From positions 1 to 44,115 of the forward strand of contig NZ_VMNX01000059.1 of NCBI RefSeq assembly GCF_009377235.1: DNA of 44,115 bases. The letters run 5' to 3'. Below, piece after piece: positions 24,015-31,274 of the stretch. The notes beneath the pieces are model-generated. The model ran no database searches, was not told where the DNA came from, and saw nothing but the letters and a program-made list of their open reading frames with translations. The position numbers and the translations under genes were made by a program. Numbering within the stretch: position 1 is the stretch's first letter; each line of letters opens with the position of its first letter. This DNA is from Streptomyces acidicola (lineage in GTDB: Bacteria > Actinomycetota > Actinomycetes > Streptomycetales > Streptomycetaceae).

Positions 24015-24960
24015 AGCGCCACTCCTCGTTCTGCCGGCGATGCGGAGTCTGATGCTCCGACAGGTCCACCTCGGTCCCGGCGGAGCCGAAGGCATTACGG
24101 ACCCGGTCGGCCATGGCCTCACTCAGGAAGTGGTGGTGCAGGTCGAGCCACTTGAGATCGGTCAGCGGCTGGCCATCGAGCAGGGCTTCGGCACCGCTGT
24201 CGGTGAGGGTGCCCATGGACAGGCTCAGCGATTCGAGCTGGGCGACGACGGGGGCCGCGGCGACGGCGGCGGCGATCTCGTCCTGCAGCTCGCTGTCCTG
24301 CAGCCCGAGATGTCGCAGTGCCGGGAACCGGCCGCCGGACAGGATCGGAGCGAGGTCGGAGACGGTCGCGTCGCCGCCGTAGTGCGACACCCCGAGCCAC
24401 AGCTCCAAGTGCTCCAGAGCGGGCAGTTCGCACGCTCCGACGGCCCGCACCACCTGCCCGGGCAGGCCTCCCGACTCGAACCGCAGCACACGCAGCGCCT
24501 CGTGGCGCACCGGGCGCAGCGACAGGGCCTCCTCGCCGAGCCCCTGGGAGTCGCCGCCGCGGACGCAGAACTCCTCCAGCAGCGGAAAGGCCTCCAGGGC
24601 GGGGGTGACATCGGTGAGCTGCAGCCAGGAGATCTCACACTCCTCGCCGGTGACATCGGCCAGAAAAAGAGCGCGCAGCGCGGGGAAGCGCTCCGCGTCG
24701 GCCGGGATCAGCTCCAGCGCCGGACGCAGCTCGGTGTACTCGCCGTCCCACCACGGCCCGATGACCAGAGCCCGTACATCCGGGCTCGGCACCCGGTCCA
24801 TGAAGCTCCGCCACAGCTCGGGGAACGGCAGCTCCCCGGCCTCGTAGCAGTCCAGCCGCCAGGCCACGCCGTCCGCGGCCGGGAGCGGCTCCTCCCGGGG
24901 CTCGGGGAGCCAGAAGACGGGCAGCCCGTGAAAGGTCTCGAAGTGATCGGCGAAGGTCAT
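23995..24960 (-). CDS. STM4015-family leucine-rich-repeat protein, copy 1
   Basis: A 321-residue cytoplasmic leucine-rich-repeat protein. Repeats of about 24-28 residues run from about residue 85 to 290, for example LPALEHLELWLG, FPALRHLGLQDSEL and LTDLKWLDLHHHFLSE. It ends EVDLSEHQ, a variable stretch, then WRYVAVSE. There are no catalytic motifs, so it is probably a scaffold, a recognition protein or a modification target for the enzymes in the operon. The start MTFADHFETFHGLP has GAGG upstream. It lies 7 bases after the second, closely related copy. The shared block GGDATVSDLAPIL...QDEIAAAVA indicates a tandem duplication. Confidence 0.85.
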   Translation of the reverse strand: MTFADHFETFHGLPVFWLPEPREEPLPAADGVAWRLDCYEAGELPFPELWRSFMDRVPSPDVRALVIGPWWDGEYTELRPALELIPADAERFPALRALFLADVTGEECEISWLQLTDVTPALEAFPLLEEFCVRGGDSQGLGEEALSLRPVRHEALRVLRFESGGLPGQVVRAVGACELPALEHLELWLGVSHYGGDATVSDLAPILSGGRFPALRHLGLQDSELQDEIAAAVAAAPVVAQLESLSLSMGTLTDSGAEALLDGQPLTDLKWLDLHHHFLSEAMADRVRNAFGSAGTEVDLSEHQTPHRRQNEEWRYVAVSE

Positions 24961-24967
24961 GACCGCC

Positions 24968-25924
24968 TCATTCCGCGACCGCGGTGAAGCGGTGGACGAC
25001 GCCGTCGTGCTCCCACGGCTCGCGTGTCTCGGACAGGTCGACCTCGACGCCGGACGGCTCCAGTGCCCCCCGAATCCGCTGGGCCACCGGCTCGGTGACG
25101 AAGTTGTGGTGGAGGTCCAGCCGGGCCAGGTGGGTGAGCGGCTGGCCGCCGAGCAGCGCCGTCACGCCCTCGTCGGAGAGCGCGCCGAGAGACAGGTCCA
25201 GCGAGGTGAGCTGGGCGACGACCGGGGCCGAGGCGACGGCAGCGGCGATCTCGTCCTGGATCTCGCTGTTGCGCAGGCCGAGGCGGCGCAGCGCCGGGAA
25301 CTGCCCGCCGGCGAGGATCGGCGCGAGATCGGCGACGGTCGCGTCGCCGCCGTACCCCTCCACACCGAGCCACATGTCGAGGTGCTCCAGCGCGGGCAGC
25401 TCGCTGGCGGCGACCCCGCGTACCACCTCGCCGGGCAGGCCGCCGGCCTCGAAGCGGAGGGTGCGCAGACGCTTGTGCCGGATCGCGGGGAAGCGCAGTG
25501 CGGTGCCGCCGCGGACCCCGAACTCCTCCAGCAGCGGATAGGCATCGAGGACCGGCGTCACATCGGACTGCTCGATCCAGGAGATCTCGGCCTCCTCCAT
25601 CTCCAGGTCACCGATGAAGACGGCCTGAAGGCCCGTCAGCCGCTCCCGGGCATCCACCAGCAGCTGCACGATGACGCCGGAGTCGTTGTCGTAGGGCTCG
25701 TCCCACTGGCCTACGACTATCGCGCGGACACCCGCAGGGTCCACGGAGTCGAGGAAGCGGCCCCACAGGTCGCTGAACTCCTCGTCCGAGCCGCCCCTGT
25801 AAGGATCGACGGCCAGCCGCCAGGCGACTGCGCCTGCCTCCGGCAACTCCTTCTGCGCGCCAGGCAGGGGGAATTCGAAGGCCGGAAGGCCGTGCAGTTC
25901 CTGCAGATGCTCGACGAGGGACAT
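24968..25924 (-). CDS. STM4015-family leucine-rich-repeat protein, copy 2
   Basis: A 318-residue leucine-rich-repeat protein, the first gene of the six-gene operon and a paralogue of the next gene. The two align end to end without large gaps. The best conserved block is YGGDATVADLAPILAGGQFP through LDLHHNFVTE, and the N-terminal third has diverged more. The C-terminal tail EVDLSETREP, then VHRFTAVAE, parallels copy 1. GGAGG lies 9 bases before ATG 25924. The operon promoter should lie in the AT-richer stretch just upstream (about 25950-26000); a TAGAAC hexamer on the minus strand (25973-25978) is a possible -10, but no matching -35 was seen. The function is unknown. Confidence 0.84.
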   Translation of the reverse strand: MSLVEHLQELHGLPAFEFPLPGAQKELPEAGAVAWRLAVDPYRGGSDEEFSDLWGRFLDSVDPAGVRAIVVGQWDEPYDNDSGVIVQLLVDARERLTGLQAVFIGDLEMEEAEISWIEQSDVTPVLDAYPLLEEFGVRGGTALRFPAIRHKRLRTLRFEAGGLPGEVVRGVAASELPALEHLDMWLGVEGYGGDATVADLAPILAGGQFPALRRLGLRNSEIQDEIAAAVASAPVVAQLTSLDLSLGALSDEGVTALLGGQPLTHLARLDLHHNFVTEPVAQRIRGALEPSGVEVDLSETREPWEHDGVVHRFTAVAE

Positions 25925-26005
25925 GTCGCTGGCCTCCAGAGGCGGATGAACGTGGTGCGCTGCCTGCGGAGAGTTCTACCAACCCGCACTGACAACGCCC
26001 TGCAC

Positions 26006-26063
26006 GGGCCGTCCGGGTTCGTCGGGAGGCCGGGCGGGCCGTCCGGGTTCGTCGGGAGGCCGG
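26006..26063. repeat. 28-bp direct repeat, 30-bp period
   Basis: The copies at 26006-26033 and 26036-26063 are identical over 28 bp and separated by 2 bases. Each begins GGGCCGTCCGGGTTCG. Confidence 0.9.
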
Positions 26064-26168
26064 TTCGGGGCCGCCGCACGGCTCGTCACCCCGCATCGGT
26101 GCCGGTGTCGCGAGCGTCCCTTCCGTAAATCCGGGCCCGGGTGGGTCGTTGGGTGGTCGGGAGGAACT

Positions 26169-26210
26169 TGCGTTCACACCGTTGACATGGTGTTGCAACG
26201 CACCCAGAAT
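26169..26210 (+). promoter_or_regulatory. promoter with overlapping inverted repeat
   Basis: TTGACA (26182-26187), a 17-base spacer and CAGAAT (26205-26210) form a near-consensus vegetative promoter reading toward the secreted hydrolase. An imperfect inverted repeat (TGCGTT..CACACC at 26169-26180 against GGTGTTGCAACGCA at 26189-26202) brackets the -35, so a repressor bound there would block the polymerase. The TTGCAACG core resembles LacI-family operators. Confidence 0.65.
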
Positions 26211-26436
26211 CCGACTGCGTAACCAGTCATGCATGAATAGACATTCAGTCGGTGTCCGAAGTCCTGAAGTCGGCCTGTTCACCCGACTCCGCACTCACCG
26301 ACCACCGTGGCGAGGGGACGGCAACCCGTAGGCGCAGAACCAGAGTCACGCCTCGGCAAGCACTCGCCGCTCGACTGACGCGCGACTTCACGCCCGTACG
26401 CGGCAATGGGCAGTAATCAGCACCTGGAGGTGCCCG

Positions 26437-28032
26437 GTGGATCACCGACCCCAGACCAGCAGGACCAGGGCCCCGTCCCGCCTCTCCCGCGCCACCATCG
26501 TGTGCATGACCGCTCTCGGCCTCACGCTGTCGATCACCCCGACCGCGTCGATGGCCGCCTCCCACGCCTCGGCAGGCGGGCATCGGTACGTGGGCGTGGG
26601 CAGCCACGCCACCTCGCTGTCGGCCGCACCGCGCACGATCGTCACGACCGACCCGGAGCTGGACGACCTGAACTCGATGCTGCGCATGCTGCTGTACAGC
26701 AACGAGATCAACATCGCCGGCCTGGTCTACTCCTCCAGTCAGCACCACTACAAGGGCGACCCGAGCCGCGGTCTGGAACCGCACCGCTGGCCCGCTCCGG
26801 GCGCGCGCCTGCACATCGACGAGGCCGTCGACGCCTACGCCAAAGTCCACCCGAACCTCGTCCGGCACGACCAGCGCTACCCCTCGCCCGCCCGGCTGCG
26901 GTCCCTGATCGCGACGGGCAATGTCACCGACGAGGGCGACATGGCGGCGGACACCGAGGGCTCCGACCTGATCAAGAAGGTGCTGCTCGACGACAAGCCG
27001 GGGCAGGTGTTCCTCCAGGCCTGGGGCGGGCCCAACACCATCGCCCGTGCCCTCAAGTCGATCCAGGACCAGTACCGGGGCACCCCCCGCTGGCGCTCCG
27101 TCTACAACAAGATCGTGAACAAGGCGGTCATCACCAGCTTCGGGCAGCAGGACTCCACGTTCGAGGACTACATCAAGCCGAACTGGCCGGACATCCAGAA
27201 CCGGGAGGTGGCCACCTCCATTTGGGGCTACGGCTCCCGCGACGTCGTCCGCCCCGAGGAGTCGTACTACCACTCGGCCGAATGGACCAGGGCCAACGTC
27301 TCCAGCGTCGGGCCGATCGGGGCCTCCTACCGCGTCTGGGGCGACGGCAAGCAGATGGCCGCGGGCTTCGACGACGAGGACTACTTCGGGCTGTCCGGGT
27401 ACACCGCCGAGGAACTGAAGGCGATGGGCTACCTGGTCTGGACCCCGCCGCAGACCAAGGGGTCATGGATATCCGAGGGCGACTCCTCCAACTTCGCCCT
27501 CCTCATCGACAACGGTCTGCGCAGTTACGAGCACCCGAGTTGGGGCGGCTGGGGTGGCCGGCAGGTCGTCGACCCCGAGGATCCCCGTCGGTGGTCCAAC
27601 CGGGGCGCACAGGACGCCGACGAGACGGGAGCCAAGCCCCGCGACTACGCCGCCGGGCGCTGGTTCTCCGCCATCCAGAACGACTTCGCGGCTCGTCTGA
27701 GATGGAGCGTCAGCGAGTTCCGCGACGCGAACCACAGCCCCCGCGTCCGCGTCGACCAGGGCCAGGACATCGTCCGCCGCGCGGGCCAGTCCGTCACGCT
27801 CACCTCCCGGGCCGGCGACCCGGACGGCGACGCCGTCACGCTCCGGTGGTGGCAGTACCGGGAGGCCGGAACCTACCCGGGCACCGTCGACGTCCAAGGC
27901 GAGGATGTCGCACGACTGACCATCCCGGCGGATGCCCGGCGCGGCCAGACCATCCATCTCATCCTGGAGGCCACGGACAACGGCACGCCCGCCCTCACCA
28001 GTTACCAGCGGGTCGTCGTCACCGTCCGCTGA
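26437..28032 (+). CDS. secreted Sde182-type protein (DUF1593, nucleoside-hydrolase-like)
   Basis: A 531-residue exported protein. Residues 1-45 form a long twin-basic-poor signal peptide (positively charged start, then MTALGLTLSITPTASMAASHA). The N-terminal domain has a nucleoside-hydrolase-like metal motif, IVTTDPELDDLNSMLRML (compare DTDPGxDD of inosine-uridine hydrolases). The C-terminal ~100 residues (NHSPRVRVDQGQ...LILEATDNGTPALTSYQRVVVTV) form an Ig-like beta domain as in Sde182-type cellulose-binding proteins. GTG 26437 has GGAGG upstream. It probably acts on a plant or microbial polysaccharide or glycoside outside the cell. It is directly upstream of the sugar-catabolic operon, but separated from it by a terminator. 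The substrate is not established. Confidence 0.82.
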   Translation: MDHRPQTSRTRAPSRLSRATIVCMTALGLTLSITPTASMAASHASAGGHRYVGVGSHATSLSAAPRTIVTTDPELDDLNSMLRMLLYSNEINIAGLVYSSSQHHYKGDPSRGLEPHRWPAPGARLHIDEAVDAYAKVHPNLVRHDQRYPSPARLRSLIATGNVTDEGDMAADTEGSDLIKKVLLDDKPGQVFLQAWGGPNTIARALKSIQDQYRGTPRWRSVYNKIVNKAVITSFGQQDSTFEDYIKPNWPDIQNREVATSIWGYGSRDVVRPEESYYHSAEWTRANVSSVGPIGASYRVWGDGKQMAAGFDDEDYFGLSGYTAEELKAMGYLVWTPPQTKGSWISEGDSSNFALLIDNGLRSYEHPSWGGWGGRQVVDPEDPRRWSNRGAQDADETGAKPRDYAAGRWFSAIQNDFAARLRWSVSEFRDANHSPRVRVDQGQDIVRRAGQSVTLTSRAGDPDGDAVTLRWWQYREAGTYPGTVDVQGEDVARLTIPADARRGQTIHLILEATDNGTPALTSYQRVVVTVR

Positions 28033-28043
28033 CCCGGTGGAGG

Positions 28044-28070
28044 GGCCCGCCTCAGCACCGGAGGCGGGCC
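28044..28070 (+). terminator. hairpin terminator after secreted hydrolase
   Basis: GGCCCGCCTC (28044-28053) pairs perfectly with GAGGCGGGCC (28061-28070) across a 7-nt loop, 12 bases after the stop codon. The rest of the 345-base gap to the next gene holds only the operator-like repeat and promoter listed separately. Confidence 0.8.
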
Positions 28071-28301
28071 GGTCCGGACACGCTCGCGGGACCACCCCGC
28101 GCCGTGGACGGGACCTGGGCGACGCACGCTGTCGTGCCCTCGCCGCGATCGAAGAAATACCGGGCCGGACGTGTGAACCGGACGGGCACACCAGGTGTGG
28201 CGGGCCGGAGCGCCCGCGAGGCCCCTCCCCCCGGGGGTGCCGGTGTGCCGGTCCGTCCGCGTGCCCGGAGCCGGACGCGCTTCCCGCGGCTTCCCCCTTT
28301 C

Positions 28302-28327
28302 CATCACCCGAGTTTCATCACCCGAGT
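28302..28327. repeat. direct repeat CATCACCCGAGT, possible operator
   Basis: CATCACCCGAGT occurs at 28302-28313 and 28316-28327 (14-bp period), ending 13 bases before the putative -35 of the sugar operon. It could bind the SorC-family regulator encoded at the operon's end or another activator. Confidence 0.55.
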
Positions 28328-28339
28328 CGGTCAGAACTC

Positions 28340-28368
28340 TTGACGCCCATGACTCCTGTTCATACCTT
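28340..28368 (+). promoter_or_regulatory. candidate promoter of sugar operon, possibly leaderless
   Basis: TTGACG (28340-28345), a 17-base spacer and TACCTT (28363-28368). The predicted transcription start falls at about 28375-28376, which is the A of the ATG at 28376. No ribosome binding site precedes that ATG, consistent with a leaderless transcript. Confidence 0.45.
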
Positions 28369-28375
28369 GAGCCGC

Positions 28376-29413
28376 ATGTCCAGTCAGCAACGCATAGACA
28401 TTCAGGAACCGGCTGGTGCAGAACCGCTCTACGGAGCCGGCGTCTGGCATTTCGCCACCTACGTCGACCGCTACGCCACCGACGGATACGGTGAGCCGCG
28501 CACCATCCTCGACGCGATCGAACTGGCCGGAGCGGTCGGTGACCTGTCGGTCCTCGACCTCAACTGGCCCTTCCCGCCCGGCGGCATCAGCACGGCGCAG
28601 GTGAAGTCCGCGCTGGCCGAGCACGGTCTGCGCGCCATGGCGATCACGCCGGAGTTCTACACCGGCAGGTTCGCCAAGGGAGGCTTCACCAACCCGGACC
28701 CCTCGACCCGCCGTGAGGCCATAGACCTCGTGGCGAGTGCGGCCGAGGTCGGCCGTGAACTCGGTGTGGACTACGTCAAGCTGTGGCCGGGTCAGGACGG
28801 CTACGACTACCCGTTCCAGGCCGACCACAGTGACCTGTGGGACAAGTCGGTGGGCGCCGTGCGTGAACTCGCGCAGGCATTCCCCGACTTGAAGTTCGCC
28901 ATCGAGTACAAGCCCCGCGAGCCGCGCAACCGCATGGTCTTCTCCTCGATGGCCCGCACCTTGCTGGCCGTCCAGGACATGGGCGTGGACAACGTGGGCG
29001 TCCTGCTGGACTTCGGCCACTCGCTGTACGGCGGCGAGACGCCGGCGGAAGCGGCCCGGATGGCCATCGCCCGCGACAAGCTCTTCGCGATCGACGTCAA
29101 CGACAACTTCCGGGGCTGGGACGACGACATGGTCGTCGGCTCGGTCCACCTGCTCGAAACCTTCGAGTTCTTCTTCGCGCTGCACGACGCGGGATGGCAG
29201 GGGGTCTGGCAGCTGGACCAGTTCCCCTTCCGGGAGGACCCGGTCGAGGCCGCGCGCGCCGGTGTCCGCACCATGCGTGCCTTCCACCACGCGCTCGAAC
29301 TGCTCGACCGGGACGAGCTCGCCGCCGCTCAGTCGGACCAGGACGCGCTGCGCGCCCAGCGCATCGCCAAGCGAGCGCTCTTCCGGGCGCTCGCGGAAAG
29401 CGAGTCCGAGTGA
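28376..29413 (+). CDS. TIM-barrel sugar isomerase (AP-endonuclease-2 fold), candidate D-apiose isomerase
   Basis: A 345-residue xylose-isomerase-like protein. It starts near YGAGVWHFATYVDRY, has metal-binding acidic segments FAIEYKPREPRNR, GVLLDFGHSLYGGE and FAIDVNDNFRGWDDD, and ends with a helical arm. Such enzymes convert aldoses to ketoses with divalent metal. ATG 28376 fits the putative leaderless promoter; an in-frame ATG at 28349 is the alternative. The stop overlaps the GTG of the first transketolase subunit. With a split transketolase, an FGGY kinase and a ribose-type importer, the set matches the D-apiose transketolase pathway (apiose to apulose). L-rhamnose or another branched or pentose sugar remains possible. 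Confidence 0.8.
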   Translation: MSSQQRIDIQEPAGAEPLYGAGVWHFATYVDRYATDGYGEPRTILDAIELAGAVGDLSVLDLNWPFPPGGISTAQVKSALAEHGLRAMAITPEFYTGRFAKGGFTNPDPSTRREAIDLVASAAEVGRELGVDYVKLWPGQDGYDYPFQADHSDLWDKSVGAVRELAQAFPDLKFAIEYKPREPRNRMVFSSMARTLLAVQDMGVDNVGVLLDFGHSLYGGETPAEAARMAIARDKLFAIDVNDNFRGWDDDMVVGSVHLLETFEFFFALHDAGWQGVWQLDQFPFREDPVEAARAGVRTMRAFHHALELLDRDELAAAQSDQDALRAQRIAKRALFRALAESESE

Positions 29414-30321
29414 CGCTCACCGCGGGGGCCGCCACGGGTTCCCTTCATCACGACGCGGAGCAGGCCGAGCTCTACCGTGACCGCAGTGCGCGTCTGCGGG
29501 CGATGTCGTCCGCGGACGCCGCGCCGGAACTCGCCGGGATCGCCACCTCGGTTCGCCGTGACATCCTCACCACCATCCAGTCCGCCGGCATGGGCCATGT
29601 GGGAGGCGACCTGTCGGTCACCGACCTCCTGGTCACGGCCCTGTGGGGGACGCTGCGTCTCGACCCCCGAGACCCCGGCGCTCCGGAGCGCGACCGGTTC
29701 GTGCTGAGCAAGGGCCACTGTGCCGCCGCCCTGTACTCGGCCCTCGCCTCCTGCGGCTTCTTCCCCCGTGCGCGGCTGAGCGAGTTCATGGCGCCGCTGT
29801 CGCCGCTCAACGGCCATCCGGCACGTCTGAAGGTGCCGGGTGTGGAGACGAACACCGGTCCGCTGGGACACGGTCTCCCCGTCGCGACCGGCTGCGCACT
29901 GGGCGCTCGGCTCCGCGGGGAGTCCTGGCGCACCGTCGTCGTCCTGGGCGACGGCGAGATGCAGGAGGGCAGCAACTGGGAGGCCGCGATGACCGCCGCC
30001 CACTACGAGCTCGGCAACCTGACGGCCGTGGTGGACCGCAACCGGCTGCAGCAGGGGGCACGGACCGAGGACACCACGGCCCTGGACCCCCTGGACGCCA
30101 AGTGGGCGAGCTTCGGCTGGGAGGTGCGGGACATCGACGGTCACGACCACCAGGCGATCAAGGAGGCGTACACCCCCTCGTCCACGGGCCGCCCGGTCGC
30201 CGTCATCGCCCACACCGTCAAGGGCAAGGGGGTGTCCTTCATGGAGGACCGCGTCGAGTGGCACCACAAGGTGCCCACGGACGAACAGGTCCGTCTGGCG
30301 CTGGAGGAGTTGAACCGATGA
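29410..30321 (+). CDS. transketolase N-terminal subunit (candidate apulose-4-phosphate transketolase A)
   Basis: A 303-residue thiamine-diphosphate-binding half of a split transketolase. It has RDILTTIQSAGMGHVGGDLSVTDLLV, then KGHCAAALYSAL, GPLGHGLPVATGCALGARL and the ThDP/Mg motif GDGEMQEGSNWEAAMTAAHY...VDRN. GTG 29410 overlaps the isomerase stop (GTGA). Full-length transketolases are about 660 residues, and the other half is the next gene, overlapping by 4 bases, so the two form one heteromeric enzyme. In the apiose route the enzyme moves a C2 unit from apulose 4-phosphate to glyceraldehyde 3-phosphate. In other operons such pairs serve different ketose phosphates. Confidence 0.88.
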   Translation: MTLTAGAATGSLHHDAEQAELYRDRSARLRAMSSADAAPELAGIATSVRRDILTTIQSAGMGHVGGDLSVTDLLVTALWGTLRLDPRDPGAPERDRFVLSKGHCAAALYSALASCGFFPRARLSEFMAPLSPLNGHPARLKVPGVETNTGPLGHGLPVATGCALGARLRGESWRTVVVLGDGEMQEGSNWEAAMTAAHYELGNLTAVVDRNRLQQGARTEDTTALDPLDAKWASFGWEVRDIDGHDHQAIKEAYTPSSTGRPVAVIAHTVKGKGVSFMEDRVEWHHKVPTDEQVRLALEELNR

Positions 30322-31274
30322 CCGTCGTCGCCGAAGAAGCCCCCACCCACGACTGCCGTGTCGACTTCGCCGACGAGCTGATCGCACTGGCCCGCGCCGA
30401 CGAGCGCATCGTGGCCGTCTGCAATGACTCGGTCGGCTCCAGCAACCTCGTGAAGTTCCGCGAGGAGTTCCCCGACCGGCTGATCAATGTCGGGATAGCC
30501 GAGCAGGACCTGGTCGGTGTCGCGGCCGGCCTGGCCAACGCGGGCTTCATCCCCTTCGCGTCCGCTGCCGCGCCGTTCCTCACCGGGCGCGCCCTGGAAC
30601 AGATCAAGGCCGACGTGGCCTACACGCACCGCCACGTCGTCCTCTGCGGCCAGAGCCCCGGCATGGCGTACGGCGAGCTGGGTCCCACGCACCACTCCAT
30701 CGAGGACCTGTCGTGGATGCGGGCGGTTCCGGGGCTGCAGATCATCGTCCCCGCGGATCCCGTCGAGACCCGGCAGGCGGTCCGCTGGGCCGTCGAGTCG
30801 GGCGTGCCGACCTATCTGCGCATCCCGCGGTTCAAGATCCCTGCCGTGACCCCGGTCGGCACGTCGTTCGAAGCCGGCCGCGCCACCCGGCTCGCCGAGG
30901 GTTCGGACGTCGCCGTGCTCGCCGTGGGCACCATGGTCTCCCGGGCCGTGGAAGCCGCCCGCCTGCTGCGTGAGGACGGTGTCTCCGCGCGGGTGCTGAA
31001 CATGGCTTCCGTCGAGCCGCTCGACACCGGGGCCGTGCTCGCGGCGGCACGGGAGACCGGAGTGATCGTGACCGCGGAGGAGGGCCTCCTCTCCGGTGGC
31101 CTGGGCGCCGCCGTCGCACGTGTCGTCGCCGAGCGGCACCCGGTGCCCCTGCGGATGCTGGGTGTCCCCTCCTTCGCCCCCACCGGAAGCACCGCCTTCC
31201 TGCTCGAACACTTCGGTCTCACCGCGCAGGGCGTCCGCACCGCCGCCCGGGAGCTGCTGGGACAGGTGCGATGA
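30318..31274 (+). CDS. transketolase C-terminal subunit (candidate apulose-4-phosphate transketolase B)
   Basis: A 318-residue second half of the split transketolase. The pyrimidine-binding domain has RLINVGIAEQDLVGVAAGLANAGFIPFASAAAPFLTGRALEQIK with the catalytic glutamate (E in GIAEQD). The C-terminal transketolase domain has DVAVLAVGTMVSRAVEAARLL and VIVTAEEGLLSGGLGAAVARV. ATG 30318 overlaps the subunit A stop, and its own stop overlaps the kinase start, so three genes are translated in a coupled chain. Confidence 0.88.
   Translation: MTVVAEEAPTHDCRVDFADELIALARADERIVAVCNDSVGSSNLVKFREEFPDRLINVGIAEQDLVGVAAGLANAGFIPFASAAAPFLTGRALEQIKADVAYTHRHVVLCGQSPGMAYGELGPTHHSIEDLSWMRAVPGLQIIVPADPVETRQAVRWAVESGVPTYLRIPRFKIPAVTPVGTSFEAGRATRLAEGSDVAVLAVGTMVSRAVEAARLLREDGVSARVLNMASVEPLDTGAVLAAARETGVIVTAEEGLLSGGLGAAVARVVAERHPVPLRMLGVPSFAPTGSTAFLLEHFGLTAQGVRTAARELLGQVR

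Larger units (their letters stand above)
25925..26436. other. divergent intergenic region, LRR operon / secreted hydrolase
   Basis: About 510 bases with no supported gene. The left part should drive the minus-strand STM4011-4015-like operon. The middle has a 28-bp direct repeat (26006-26063). The right part has a strong promoter-like sequence overlapping an inverted repeat (26169-26210) and then a 5' untranslated region of about 220 bases leading to the GTG at 26437. No RNA element was recognised in that leader. Confidence 0.6.

Noticed and set aside
28302..28327. possible CRISPR fragment
   Set aside because: There are only two 12-bp copies with a 2-bp gap. Other repeat arrays in the window have no unique spacers either, so no CRISPR is present.
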